Position numbers and translations under genes: made by a program. Below the pieces are notes generated by a model that saw only the letters and a list, made by a program, of their open reading frames with translations, did no database searches and was not told the origin of the DNA. A stretch of 64,000 bases of DNA from an uncultured Planococcus sp. Lineage in GTDB: Bacteria; Bacillota; Bacilli; Bacillales_A; Planococcaceae. Shown here one piece after another: positions 56,580 to 64,000 of the stretch. The DNA is taken from the NCBI GenBank assembly GCA_947493585.1, contig CANLRI010000001.1:1860001-1924000 (forward strand), given 5' to 3'. Position 1 is the first letter of the stretch, and each line of letters begins with the position of its first letter.

Positions 56580-57390
56580 GATTTCCTCCTAATTTTTCCG
56601 TAATCAATTGAATCATTTCTTCTGTATCCGGACGGATGCCTGTCCATTTTTCGAATGCGATGGCGCCTTGGTTGACGAACATGCCGACGCCGTTCAGCAC
56701 CAGGCAACCTTTCGCTTTTGCTTCTTTCAGAAATGGCGTTTCGAGCGGGTTGTAAATGATGTCCGCAACGACTGAGCCGCTTCCGACATGGGACATTGAC
56801 AGCGGCAACGCTTCTTCGGTCAATCCGACAGAAGTCGTCTGGACGATCGTGGCGAATTCGCTCAGGTTCGCTTCGGCATCAGCCAGCACCATCGCCTTGC
56901 TGCCGGTTTCATCCGCAAGTTCCTGTGCCCGGCGAAACGTTCGGTTGGTGATGGTAATATTGTTGAAGCCGGCACGAGAAAGCGCAAAACAGATGCCTCT
57001 TGCCGCTCCGCCTGCACCGATTACGAGCAGCGCCTGGTCTTTGTAGACAGGATAACTTAATAGCGAACGAACAAACCCATCGCCGTCTGTATTGAACCCT
57101 TTGAATCGCCCGTTTCCTGCAGCGACCGTATTGACCGCATTCATGATACGAGCCGTTTGGTCCAATTCATCTAATAGCGGGATCACCGCCTGCTTGTGGG
57201 GCAAGGTGATATTAAATCCACTGACCCCAAGTAGCTTCATCGAGCCGACCGCTTGTTCCAGCTGTTTTGGTTCGACATGCACAGGGATATAAGAAGCATC
57301 GATGCCGTATTTTTCGAACCAATGATCATGCATAAAAGGCGATAATGAATGGGAGATCGGATCTCCGATGACCGCATACCATTTTTTCAT
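56566..57390 (-). CDS. aroE: Shikimate dehydrogenase AroE
   Basis: NADPH-dependent reduction of dehydroshikimate in aromatic amino-acid synthesis. 274 residues. Shikimate-binding S-H-S-L-S-P (about 13-18) and N-I-T-L-P-H-K (about 59-65, catalytic Lys65), and the NADP loop I-G-A-G-G-A-A-R-G (about 125-133) with N-R-T-F-R-R (about 148). TAGGAGG precedes the ATG, 11 bases after yqeH. Confidence 0.96.
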   Translation of the reverse strand: MKKWYAVIGDPISHSLSPFMHDHWFEKYGIDASYIPVHVEPKQLEQAVGSMKLLGVSGFNITLPHKQAVIPLLDELDQTARIMNAVNTVAAGNGRFKGFNTDGDGFVRSLLSYPVYKDQALLVIGAGGAARGICFALSRAGFNNITITNRTFRRAQELADETGSKAMVLADAEANLSEFATIVQTTSVGLTEEALPLSMSHVGSGSVVADIIYNPLETPFLKEAKAKGCLVLNGVGMFVNQGAIAFEKWTGIRPDTEEMIQLITEKLGGNHVNR

Positions 57391-57401
57391 TGTAAAACCT
57401 C

Positions 57402-58505
57402 CTATATAAGCGACGGGCGGACGATGACTTCTACCCCTTTAGGTGCGTGGGCAGCGATCGTCACGTCATCATGCTGGACCGTGATCCAACCGAGCCCGGA
57501 AAAGACGATATCTGTCTTGCCTTCTTTGATGCGGAATTCATGACGCACCAATCCAGGAAAATCTTCTTTATATTCAGCGGATGGCGGGGCAAGCATGCCA
57601 CCCAGATGCTGTTCATATAAATCATCTGCGTTATCCAACTTGGTCCGGTGGATATTCAATGAATTTGCAGCATGCACAGTGAATGAAGACCGTTTGCCGC
57701 TGATGAAATCAAAACGCGCCAACCCGCCGATGAATAATGTCTGTTCCGGATTCAATTGGAAAACACGCGGCTTGATTTCTTTTTTCGGCATGATCGCTTT
57801 AAGATCTTCTGTGTGCAGGTGATGCGCCAGCTGATGATGGTTGATGATGCCCGGCGTATCGAAAAGTGACCGCTCATCATCAAGTGGAATGCCGATCATA
57901 TCAAGCGTCGTTCCAGGGAAATGAGAAGTCGTGATGACGTCGCCTTCGCCAGTTGCCTGTTTGATGACACGGTTGATGAATGTGGATTTTCCGACATTCG
58001 TACAGCCGACCACGTACACATCTCCGCCATCGCGGTATTGTTCAATCGCATCCATCGCTTCAGCGACACCGGTTCCTTTATGGGCAGAAACAGCCAAAAT
58101 GTCAATTGGGTTTAAGCCCAATTTACGCGATTCCTGTTTCATCCAATTGATCAATTTCTTCTCTTTGACCGATTTCGGCAGCAAGTCCGCTTTGTTGGCA
58201 ATCAGCAAAATTGGATTGTTTCCGACAAAGCGGTGCAATCCCGGAAGCCAGCTGCCGTTGAAATCGAAAATATCGACGATTTTCACGATCAGACCCTTGC
58301 GTTCCCCAAGGCCGTTCAAAATCCGCAGGAAATCGTCATCCGTCAAGGAAACCGGCTGCAACTCGTTATAGTTTTTCAATCGGAAGCAGCGCTGGCAAAT
58401 GATTTCTTCTTTATCGAGCGAAGAAGGCGGCGCGTAGCCGATGTCGTCTTTCCGTTCTGTTTGGATCTGTACACCGCAACCGATGCAATATGGCATTTCT
58501 GTCAA
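57402..58505 (-). CDS. yqeH: Ribosome biogenesis GTPase YqeH
   Basis: Circularly permuted GTPase needed for 30S assembly. 367 residues: N-terminal treble-clef zinc finger C-I-G-C (7-10) and C-Q-R-C (about 33-36), then G4 N-K-A-D (about 105), G5, G1 G-C-T-N-V-G-K-S-T (about 170-178) and G3 D-T-P-G-I (about 217), in the permuted order, and a C-terminal domain. Best start is TTG 58505, 7 bases after GGGAGG; ATG 58496 is possible but 16 bases away. Confidence 0.93.
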   Translation of the reverse strand: MTEMPYCIGCGVQIQTERKDDIGYAPPSSLDKEEIICQRCFRLKNYNELQPVSLTDDDFLRILNGLGERKGLIVKIVDIFDFNGSWLPGLHRFVGNNPILLIANKADLLPKSVKEKKLINWMKQESRKLGLNPIDILAVSAHKGTGVAEAMDAIEQYRDGGDVYVVGCTNVGKSTFINRVIKQATGEGDVITTSHFPGTTLDMIGIPLDDERSLFDTPGIINHHQLAHHLHTEDLKAIMPKKEIKPRVFQLNPEQTLFIGGLARFDFISGKRSSFTVHAANSLNIHRTKLDNADDLYEQHLGGMLAPPSAEYKEDFPGLVRHEFRIKEGKTDIVFSGLGWITVQHDDVTIAAHAPKGVEVIVRPSLI

Positions 58506-59023
58506 TTTTCTTCCTCCCACATCAATTGTCCTTTTTCTTTCAATCTCTTCATGATCCGGCGCTCCACCATACGGTTGAAACGCGTAAAGAAGCCGTCCGA
58601 TTGCGCGACCGGCAACACGAGAATCGTATGAAGCTTATTGCGGTTGCCGCCAAAAATATCAGTCAGCATTTGGTCCCCGATGACGACGACTTGTTCGCGC
58701 TTGACGCTCATGATTTTCAGCGCTTTGCGGAAAGCTTTGCCCATCGGCTTTCTAGCTTGGTAAATAAATGGAATGCCGAGAGGGTCGGCAAATGACTTCA
58801 CGCGCATTTCATTATTATTGGAAACGATGACTACTTGAATGCCGGCATCTTTCATCGATTTCAGCCATTCGATGAGACGCGGCGTCGCTTCTGGGCGATC
58901 CCATTCGACCAATGTGTTGTCTAGGTCGGTAATTATGCCGAGCACCCCTTTTTCTTTCAATGACTCTGGCGTAATGTCAAAAACCTCTTTAACGTATTGC
59001 CTTGGAATAAAATATCGATACAC
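58502..59023 (-). CDS. yqeG: YqeG family HAD IIIA-type phosphatase
   Basis: 173-residue HAD phosphatase of unknown physiological substrate. Motif I D-L-D-N-T-L-V (about 31-37), motif II V-S-N-N-N (about 69-73), motif III Lys in A-R-K-P-M-G-K (about 93-99) and motif IV G-D-Q-M-L-T-D (about 120-126). GTG 59023 sits 9 bases after AGGAG; the earlier TTG at 59032 touches the ribosome site and the ATG at 59028 is out of frame. First gene of the operon yqeG-yqeH-aroE-yhbY-nadD-yqeK-rsfS-yqeM. Confidence 0.94.
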   Translation of the reverse strand: MYRYFIPRQYVKEVFDITPESLKEKGVLGIITDLDNTLVEWDRPEATPRLIEWLKSMKDAGIQVVIVSNNNEMRVKSFADPLGIPFIYQARKPMGKAFRKALKIMSVKREQVVVIGDQMLTDIFGGNRNKLHTILVLPVAQSDGFFTRFNRMVERRIMKRLKEKGQLMWEEEN

Positions 59024-59062
59024 ACATAACAACTCCTGTTTCTAGGGACTTAAGTTCATTGA

Positions 59063-59836
59063 TTATACCATATATGCAAGTGGTTCTCCCACCTTGATCC
59101 GGTCGCCGTCGTGGATTTTCACATCGAATTGAAGATGTCCGCTTTCAAAGAATAATGCGACCGTCGACCCAAAGCTGAAATAAGCAACTTCCTGGCCTTT
59201 TTTCCAAGCATTTCCGAACTCCGTCAATTCGATGGAGTTGACATACATCGCCCCGACTTTCACGATCAACACTCGGCCATGCGGTGTTTCCAGCTCCGTA
59301 ATGAGCCGGCGGTTGCCGCTGATCGGCGTTTTGCCATAAGTCAGCCCCAGCCGATTGACCGGGTAAGATTTTTCCCCAAGCATATACTGTTTTACGACTT
59401 CACCGTCAGCGGGGCTATGGATGCGATGATAATCTGCAGGGGATAGATAGAGAATTGCATACTGACCGTTTGCATAGCGCGCAGCCATCCGTTCGCTGCC
59501 GAGAAGTTCGACTAATGAGTAATCGATGCCTTTGACCTTGAACTGGCTGTCGTCTTGGATCGCGCCATGGATCTCGATGCGCCCATCGACTGGAGACACC
59601 AATTCGGTATCGGCAATAAGTCGCGCCTGTGCCTTCAAACTGCGTGTGAAAAATTCATGCAAGCTTGTGAAGTCGCTGCTCGGACGCTCGATATCACCAA
59701 GTTCAATTTTATAAGCATTGATAAATCCCGGGATGGCCTTTCGGCTCATAGCAGATCGAGCAAAGCGTTTCAACAGGGCAGAGCTGGTTTTGCCGTTGCC
59801 CAATTCAATCATCGATTGGTATAGGCGTTTTTTCAT
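59063..59836 (-). CDS. psd: Phosphatidylserine decarboxylase proenzyme
   Basis: Makes phosphatidylethanolamine from phosphatidylserine at the membrane. 257 residues; the self-cleavage site is in F-G-S-T-V (Ser about 222), which yields the pyruvoyl group. S-P-V-D-G (about 77-81), the Y-H-R-I-H-S-P (about 135-141) histidine motif and a late G-D-R-I-K-V-G-E-P-L end are also typical. ATG 59836 follows GGAGGTG; a much longer frame from 59953 reads through the shared promoter region. Divergent from pssA, the enzyme making its substrate. Confidence 0.95.
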   Translation of the reverse strand: MKKRLYQSMIELGNGKTSSALLKRFARSAMSRKAIPGFINAYKIELGDIERPSSDFTSLHEFFTRSLKAQARLIADTELVSPVDGRIEIHGAIQDDSQFKVKGIDYSLVELLGSERMAARYANGQYAILYLSPADYHRIHSPADGEVVKQYMLGEKSYPVNRLGLTYGKTPISGNRRLITELETPHGRVLIVKVGAMYVNSIELTEFGNAWKKGQEVAYFSFGSTVALFFESGHLQFDVKIHDGDRIKVGEPLAYMV

Positions 59837-59886
59837 GCTTGCACCTCCGTCGTTAAAATAGTCTACCATTTTTTGTCGATTCGCAG

Positions 59887-59892
59887 TATAAT
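59887..59892 (+). promoter_or_regulatory. -10 element of pssA
   Basis: Consensus TATAAT 35 bases before the proposed start; the -35 (TACCAT at 59864) is poor, so regulation may involve an activator or the call may be wrong. Confidence 0.45.
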
Positions 59893-59926
59893 TGTCGAAA
59901 GCATATCTAAAAAAGGAGCGCTTGCA

Positions 59927-60466
59927 TTGATATTGATCGACAAAATGGACCACACCATTAAACGGCTGAAAAGCCAGGCAGCCAACACATTGACAATCGG
60001 CAATATGGTGTTCGGTGGTGCCTCATTAATGGCGACTTTGAACGAATACTATAGCTATAGTGTGCTGTTTATTTTTATCGCCGCATTTTTGGACCGTTTC
60101 GACGGCATGGTCGCGAGAAAATACAATCAGGAATCCGAACTCGGCAAACAATTGGATTCCATGGGGGATATCATTTCGTTCGGCGTAGCGCCGGCATTGC
60201 TGATCCATCAGCTCGCTTTGCAGGATTTCGGGCTGGCCGGTATGGTGTTCACCGTTATCTATATTTCATGCGGCGCATTTCGCTTGGCACGCTTCAATAT
60301 TACTGAATCAAACGGCTATTTTACGGGCTTGCCGATCACTGCAGCCGGAACTGTGCTAACTTTGTCATATTTCGGGTTCGGACATTGGTCGCCCGCTGTC
60401 TATATGTTCATCTTATTGATCTCTTCACTATTGATGATCAGCACATTTTCATTACGGAAAGTATAA
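59927..60466 (+). CDS. pssA: CDP-diacylglycerol-serine O-phosphatidyltransferase
   Basis: Membrane enzyme that forms phosphatidylserine. 179 residues with about six membrane helices; the CDP-alcohol phosphotransferase signature D-G-x2-A-R-x8-G-x3-D-x3-D is present from about residue 58 (D-G-M-V-A-R ... G-K-Q-L-D-S-M-G-D). I place the start at TTG 59927 because GGAG lies exactly 8 bases upstream; an ATG seven codons later (59945) is possible. With psd it forms a divergent two-gene unit for phosphatidylethanolamine synthesis. Confidence 0.92.
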   Translation: MILIDKMDHTIKRLKSQAANTLTIGNMVFGGASLMATLNEYYSYSVLFIFIAAFLDRFDGMVARKYNQESELGKQLDSMGDIISFGVAPALLIHQLALQDFGLAGMVFTVIYISCGAFRLARFNITESNGYFTGLPITAAGTVLTLSYFGFGHWSPAVYMFILLISSLLMISTFSLRKV

Positions 60467-60497
60467 AAGCTGAGGGCCTGATGCCCTCAGCTTTTTG
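60465..60497. terminator. Bidirectional terminator between pssA and mtnN
   Basis: AGCTGAGGGC-CTGAT-GCCCTCAGCT followed by TTTTTG; A-run on the other side. Confidence 0.9.
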
Positions 60498-60520
60498 CTT
60501 GTTTCGGGATGAAATTACGT

Positions 60521-61225
60521 TTATACGCGCTGAAGCATCTTTTCGATGACACGCAGAACGATTTCCGTTGAATGCTTAGCCGCTACCGGGAGGAATTCGT
60601 CGAATGATACCGAAGATTCTTTGCCTGCGATATCCGACAAGGCACGGATGACGACAAACGCCGTATCGTATTGGAAGCAGACTTGTGCAACGGCAGCCGC
60701 TTCCATTTCCGCTGCTTTCATCTCTGGAAATTGCTGTTTCACCAATGCGACACGTTCAGGATCGCTCATGAACGAATCGCCAGTTGCGATAAGCCCAACT
60801 GCATGCTGGTGCTCACCGATCTCATCGACCGCCTTAACTGCGAGTTCGATCAATTCCTTGTTAGCGGTATAGGCAGCCGGCATTTGCGGCACTTGCCCGA
60901 GCTCATAGCCGAATACAGTTGCGTCAACATCATGGTGGCGCACTTCATTCGAAATGACCACTGCGCCGACTTCCAGTTCTTCATCAAAGCCGCCTGCAGA
61001 ACCGATGTTCAAGACAAGGTCCGGCTTGAACTCCTGCATCAGGATTGTGGTCGTCATTGCCGCATTGACTTTGCCGATCCCGCTTTTCAACAGAATGAGT
61101 TCCTGCCCTTTGTATGTACCTGTCGTAAATTCGCTATTGGCGATTTCACGGACAGATGTGTTCGCTAATTGATTTCGCAGCAATTCTACTTCTTCTTCCA
61201 TTGCGCCGATTACACCGATTCTCAT
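60521..61225 (-). CDS. mtnN: 5'-methylthioadenosine/S-adenosylhomocysteine nucleosidase
   Basis: Cleaves MTA and SAH to adenine plus the thioribose, recycling products of SAM use. 234 residues. Active-site elements: I-G-A-M-E-E-E (6-12, catalytic Glu12), G-S-A-G-G (about 78-82), [10 protein letters not shown] (about 175-184) and R-A-L-S-D (about 195-199) with the general-acid Asp. ATG 61225 with AAGGAG 8 bases before it. Downstream of yrrS, as in B. subtilis apart from missing yrrT. Confidence 0.96.
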   Translation of the reverse strand: MRIGVIGAMEEEVELLRNQLANTSVREIANSEFTTGTYKGQELILLKSGIGKVNAAMTTTILMQEFKPDLVLNIGSAGGFDEELEVGAVVISNEVRHHDVDATVFGYELGQVPQMPAAYTANKELIELAVKAVDEIGEHQHAVGLIATGDSFMSDPERVALVKQQFPEMKAAEMEAAAVAQVCFQYDTAFVVIRALSDIAGKESSVSFDEFLPVAAKHSTEIVLRVIEKMLQRV

Positions 61226-61257
61226 TAGATCCGCTCCTTGCATCCATGATTACGCCG

Positions 61258-61288
61258 GAAAAACGGCGCCCTGTTAATAGGCGCCGTC
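61258..61288 (-). terminator. Terminator overlapping the yrrS stop codon
   Basis: ACGGCGCC pairs with GGCGCCGT around a loop holding the yrrS stop; TTTTTCC on the minus strand after it. Confidence 0.8.
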
Positions 61289-61975
61289 CAGCGTTTTAAG
61301 TACATCCATTTTCTCAGGTTTCCAACCTTCCCCGTCTACCCATTCAAGGAAGACACGGTACTTCTCGGACTGGTCTTTTGACTGGACTGTCGCGATGGAT
61401 TTCTGCGGACCGCCGCCGTTTTGAACCATCATGACATACATGTCATTCTGGGATAAACCGGTTGCATACGTGACCGCTTCAATTTTTTCGTTCCAATCAA
61501 CTGAGTTTTTTTGATAAGAAGAAACATGATCGCCGCTTTGGCTTGTACCGACAGGCTCCCAGCTGGTGTTGACGATGGTCTCGCTGACGATTGGGTCGTT
61601 GGACTCTTCACGTGTGATGGTGCCGCCTTTGGTTTCTTCCTCTTCTTCTTTTTCTTTTTCTTCAGCTTCTTTTTTCGCCGCTTCTTCTTCGGCCTTGGCT
61701 TCCTCTTCCGCTTTCTCTTCAGCCTCGAGGTCATTTTCTTCTGCTGTCACTTGCGTATCGTCATCGCCGCTCGTTTGGCTTTCTGTTTCCGGCGTTGTTT
61801 CTGTGGATTCAGGATCTGCTGAATCGTCGCCGCCTCCGAATAGCAATGTCGCCCCGATGATCACTACCAAAGTGAACACTAAGGCAATCATGATATTCAG
61901 GATGGAATTCGAACGATTTTTATTGTTCTTATTCTTATTCAAACGAGAGGGATAAGATTTTTCTTCGTTAGCCAT
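61274..61975 (-). CDS. yrrS: YrrS family protein (DUF1510), membrane anchored
   Basis: 233 residues. Basic Asn/Lys-rich cytoplasmic start (about 1-22), one membrane helix (about 26-47), then an extremely Glu/Ala/Lys-rich low-complexity segment (about 55-125), and the C-terminal DUF1510 domain (about 135-233) with W-N-E-K-I-E-A-V and W-V-D-G-E-G-W-K-P-E. Function unknown; in Bacillus it lies near cell-wall synthesis and mtnN genes. AAAGGGGGG lies before ATG 61975. Same length as I recall for B. subtilis YrrS. Confidence 0.88.
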   Translation of the reverse strand: MANEEKSYPSRLNKNKNNKNRSNSILNIMIALVFTLVVIIGATLLFGGGDDSADPESTETTPETESQTSGDDDTQVTAEENDLEAEEKAEEEAKAEEEAAKKEAEEKEKEEEEETKGGTITREESNDPIVSETIVNTSWEPVGTSQSGDHVSSYQKNSVDWNEKIEAVTYATGLSQNDMYVMMVQNGGGPQKSIATVQSKDQSEKYRVFLEWVDGEGWKPEKMDVLKTLDGAY

Positions 61976-62058
61976 AAAAAGCCCCCCTTTACACATATCT
62001 TAACATATTTGGCCCATGACAAATTTGACGTTTCAACTAAAGTTTTGTTTCATCCATC

Positions 62059-62090
62059 AAAAAAACAGCCACTCCCATAGGAATGGCTGG
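62059..62090 (-). terminator. Terminator after greA
   Basis: Minus strand CAGCCATTCC-TATG-GGAGTGGCTG followed by TTTTTTTG. Confidence 0.88.
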
Positions 62091-62095
62091 GTGCA

Positions 62096-62572
62096 TCAAT
62101 TGATCGAAACGATCTTGACTTCCATTTCCCCGCCTGGTGTCAATACTTTCACGCGGTCGCCAACAGTGCGGCCAAGCATGCTTTTAGCGATTGGCGAGTC
62201 GTTCGAAATACGCCCTTCCAACGGGTCTGCTTCTGCAGATCCAACGATTGTGTAAGCTTCTTCTTCACCATCTGGAATTTCCATAAACGTAACTGTTTTC
62301 CCGAGGCGCACGACATCGTTGCCGGCTTCCTCTTCATTTATAATTACCGCATTGCGGATCATGGATTCCAATGTAGAAATACGCCCTTCAACAAAGGCTT
62401 GGTCTTCTTTGGCAGAATCGTACTCGGAGTTCTCGGACAGATCCCCAAAACTTCTTGCCACTTTAATGCGTTCCACCACTTCTTTGCGTTTGACCGTCTT
62501 CAAATAATCTAGTTCATCTTCCAACTTCTGCTTTCCGGCAGCTGTCATCGGAAATTGTTTATCGTTTGCCAT
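62096..62572 (-). CDS. greA: Transcription elongation factor GreA
   Basis: Stimulates transcript cleavage by backtracked RNA polymerase. 158 residues: N-terminal coiled coil with the acidic tip [13 protein letters not shown] (about 49-61) and a C-terminal FKBP-like domain ([14 protein letters not shown], about 125-138). GAAGGAG lies before the ATG. Follows udk as in B. subtilis. Confidence 0.97.
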   Translation of the reverse strand: MANDKQFPMTAAGKQKLEDELDYLKTVKRKEVVERIKVARSFGDLSENSEYDSAKEDQAFVEGRISTLESMIRNAVIINEEEAGNDVVRLGKTVTFMEIPDGEEEAYTIVGSAEADPLEGRISNDSPIAKSMLGRTVGDRVKVLTPGGEMEVKIVSIN

Positions 62573-62653
62573 ACTCTTCCCACTCCTTCAACTGCTGACT
62601 ATGGATGCCCTAACACCCGTCAGTCTCGTATCATTCTATTATAAATTTCCAAT

Positions 62654-63277
62654 CTATTCAAGAATTGTTTTAATTTTTGTAACCATTAGATCAATTGCGA
62701 CTTCGTTTTGGCCGCCTTCCGGGATAATGACGTCTGCATAGCGCTTTGTCGGTTCGATAAATTGGTTGTGCATTGGGCGGACGACCGTCAAGTATTGCTC
62801 GATAACCGAGTCGATTGTGCGGCCCCGCTCATTGATGTCGCGCATCAAGCGGCGAATGATGCGAAGATCTGCATCGGTGTCAACAAAAAGCTTAATGTCC
62901 ATCAGTTCGCGCAAGCGTTCGTCTTCTAGGACCAATATGCCTTCTAGAATGATAACATCTTTCGGGTCGATAACAATGGTTTCTTCAGCCCGTGTATGCA
63001 CGGCATAATTATAGACCGGCTTTTCGATTGCGCGCCGTTCGAGCAATTCGTTGACATGCTTGATCAATAGATCTGTATCGAAAGCGAGCGGATGGTCATA
63101 GTTGGTTTCGAGGCGCTCTTCAAACGCGAGGTGGCTTTGGTCCTTATAATAATAATCCTGTTCGATGACCACCACGGAATGCTCTTTGAACACTTCGTAG
63201 ATAGAATTGGTGACACTGGTCTTGCCTGATCCTGAACCGCCAGCGATGCCGATGACGACCGGTCTGTTTTTAGACAT
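62654..63277 (-). CDS. udk: Uridine kinase
   Basis: Phosphorylates uridine and cytidine with GTP/ATP in pyrimidine salvage. 207 residues; Walker [13 protein letters not shown] (10-21), Q-D-Y-Y-Y-K (about 40-45), N-Y-D-H-P (about 59-63) and I-L-E-G-I-L (about 106-111). AAGGAG sits 9 bases before the ATG. Together with cdd at 28.7 kb this window covers two pyrimidine-salvage steps. Confidence 0.97.
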   Translation of the reverse strand: MSKNRPVVIGIAGGSGSGKTSVTNSIYEVFKEHSVVVIEQDYYYKDQSHLAFEERLETNYDHPLAFDTDLLIKHVNELLERRAIEKPVYNYAVHTRAEETIVIDPKDVIILEGILVLEDERLRELMDIKLFVDTDADLRIIRRLMRDINERGRTIDSVIEQYLTVVRPMHNQFIEPTKRYADVIIPEGGQNEVAIDLMVTKIKTILE

Positions 63278-63304
63278 ATGCGTTAACTCCTTGTGTTTCG
63301 ATTT

Positions 63305-63910
63305 TCATTTTTTTCTGCAGACGAGAAGCCCGTCGCCGACCGGTAAAAGTTCACAGTCGAATCCGGGATGCTCATCCATTGTTTCACGAAACGCGCGGAT
63401 GTTGCGAATCATCGTACGTTTGCGTCTCGGCACTTCTTTGATCGGCTGTTCCACCATGCCATGCATCGACATATTATCGCAATAAATAATGCCTCCCGGG
63501 GATAGCAAACTTTCGTATTTATTGAAGAAACGCTCATATTGCCCTTTGGCTGCGTCGATGAATACTGCATCGTAAAACGGGGTTAATTTAGCAATATCCA
63601 GTTCGAGCGCATCGGCACAGATGGCCTGCACACGTCCTTCGAGTCCCGATTCCTGGATAAATCTAAGCGCCTTGTCGTGGCGTTTTTCATCCCGTTCAAT
63701 TGTGTCAATACTGGCATCCGGTAAGGCTTTCGCTATCCGGAGCGCCGAATAGCCGATTGCCGTCCCAAGTTCAAGCAGGCGCTGCGGCTGTTGCTGCTGC
63801 AATAATTCCAGCAGCTCCTCGATGCCGTGCTCTTCCATGATCGGCACATGATGCTCTGCAGCGTAGGAGCGCATCGTTTCGAATAAAGCTTCTATTGTTG
63901 TCTCGGGCAT
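63305..63910 (-). CDS. trmR: O-methyltransferase TrmR (YrrM), tRNA 5-hydroxyuridine methyltransferase
   Basis: SAM-dependent methyltransferase that in B. subtilis converts 5-hydroxyuridine to 5-methoxyuridine at tRNA position 34. 201 residues, methyltransferase family 3: L-E-L-G-T-A-I-G-Y-S-A (about 42-52), I-E-R-D (about 71-74), D-A-V-F-I-D-A-A-K-G-Q-Y (about 121-132) and Y-C-D-N-M (about 151-155). AAAGGAGCGG precedes the ATG. udk follows after 27 bases, whereas in Bacillus the two U32-type hydroxylase genes lie between them. Confidence 0.87.
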   Translation of the reverse strand: MPETTIEALFETMRSYAAEHHVPIMEEHGIEELLELLQQQQPQRLLELGTAIGYSALRIAKALPDASIDTIERDEKRHDKALRFIQESGLEGRVQAICADALELDIAKLTPFYDAVFIDAAKGQYERFFNKYESLLSPGGIIYCDNMSMHGMVEQPIKEVPRRKRTMIRNIRAFRETMDEHPGFDCELLPVGDGLLVCRKK

Positions 63911-63954
63911 TGCGGATGTCCGCTCCTTTCATGCTCTTGTGCTTCATTTGAACA

Positions 63955-63994
63955 GAAAAGAAGAAGGGAAACGGACGCTCCCTTCCTTCTTATA
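63955..63994 (-). terminator. Terminator of the gene upstream of trmR (outside the window)
   Basis: Minus strand AGAAGGAAGGGAGCG-TCCG-TTTCCCTTCTTC followed by TTTTC. It would end the minus-strand gene beyond the right edge. Confidence 0.7.
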
Positions 63995-64000
63995 CAAATT

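Overview
This window is a chromosomal core region of a Gram-positive bacterium of the Bacillales, most likely a Planococcus-like member of the Planococcaceae. The evidence is the gene order, which follows the B. subtilis stretch from trmR (yrrM) through comE, dnaK, era, rpoD and ispG to pstSCAB almost gene for gene. Strong AGGAGG-type ribosome binding sites, CIRCE, T-box, Zur-box and Pho-box elements, and a single-chain Staphylococcus-type glycyl-tRNA synthetase also support this. The sporulation genes embedded in the same synteny in Bacillus (gpr, spoIIP, yqfC, yqfD) are missing, which suggests a non-sporulating lineage. I saw no prophage, insertion sequence, CRISPR array, rRNA or tRNA gene.

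Left end (1-8.5 kb): the high-affinity phosphate operon pstS-pstC-pstA-pstB (pstB runs off the edge) behind a four-repeat PhoP box, then an elongation-type penicillin-binding protein, sodA, a DUF456 membrane protein and a Na/Pi cotransporter with a PhoU-like tail. At 8.6-17.9 kb lie a DUF1189-like membrane protein, ispG with a structured leader, a yqfW-type nucleotidase, the zinc block znuC-znuB-zur, nfo, cshB, ispH and yqfO. At 17.9-25.3 kb follow trmK, cccA, an acyl-CoA dehydrogenase, rpoD, dnaG, ppsR and ccpN. A glycine T-box drives glyS on the opposite strand at 25.3-26.9 kb.

Middle (27-46.6 kb): recO-era-cdd-dgkA-ybeY-pgpH-phoH, the membrane-domain operon nfeD-floA plus an unrecognised Q/P-rich membrane-anchored protein, rpsU, deoC, and the heat-shock/translation operon hrcA-grpE-dnaK-dnaJ-prmA-rsmE-mtaB behind a CIRCE operator; hemW lies just upstream. 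Right part (46.6-64 kb): lepA divergent from rpsT, holA, yqzM, the DNA-uptake operon comEA-comEB-comEC, the tightly overlapping ribosome/NAD/shikimate operon yqeG-yqeH-aroE-yhbY-nadD-yqeK-rsfS-yqeM, the divergent phospholipid pair psd/pssA, and mtnN, yrrS, greA, udk and trmR.

The region is mostly housekeeping. The points most worth a second look are the apparent lack of standard start codons for comEA and comEC, the two-hairpin leader of ispG, a perfect palindrome inside the ispH promoter spacer, the unknown third gene of the nfeD-floA block, trmR without its hydroxylase genes, and the precise absence of sporulation genes. No clearly new multi-gene system is visible. All functional calls rest on my reading of motifs and remembered family and synteny knowledge; no database search was run.
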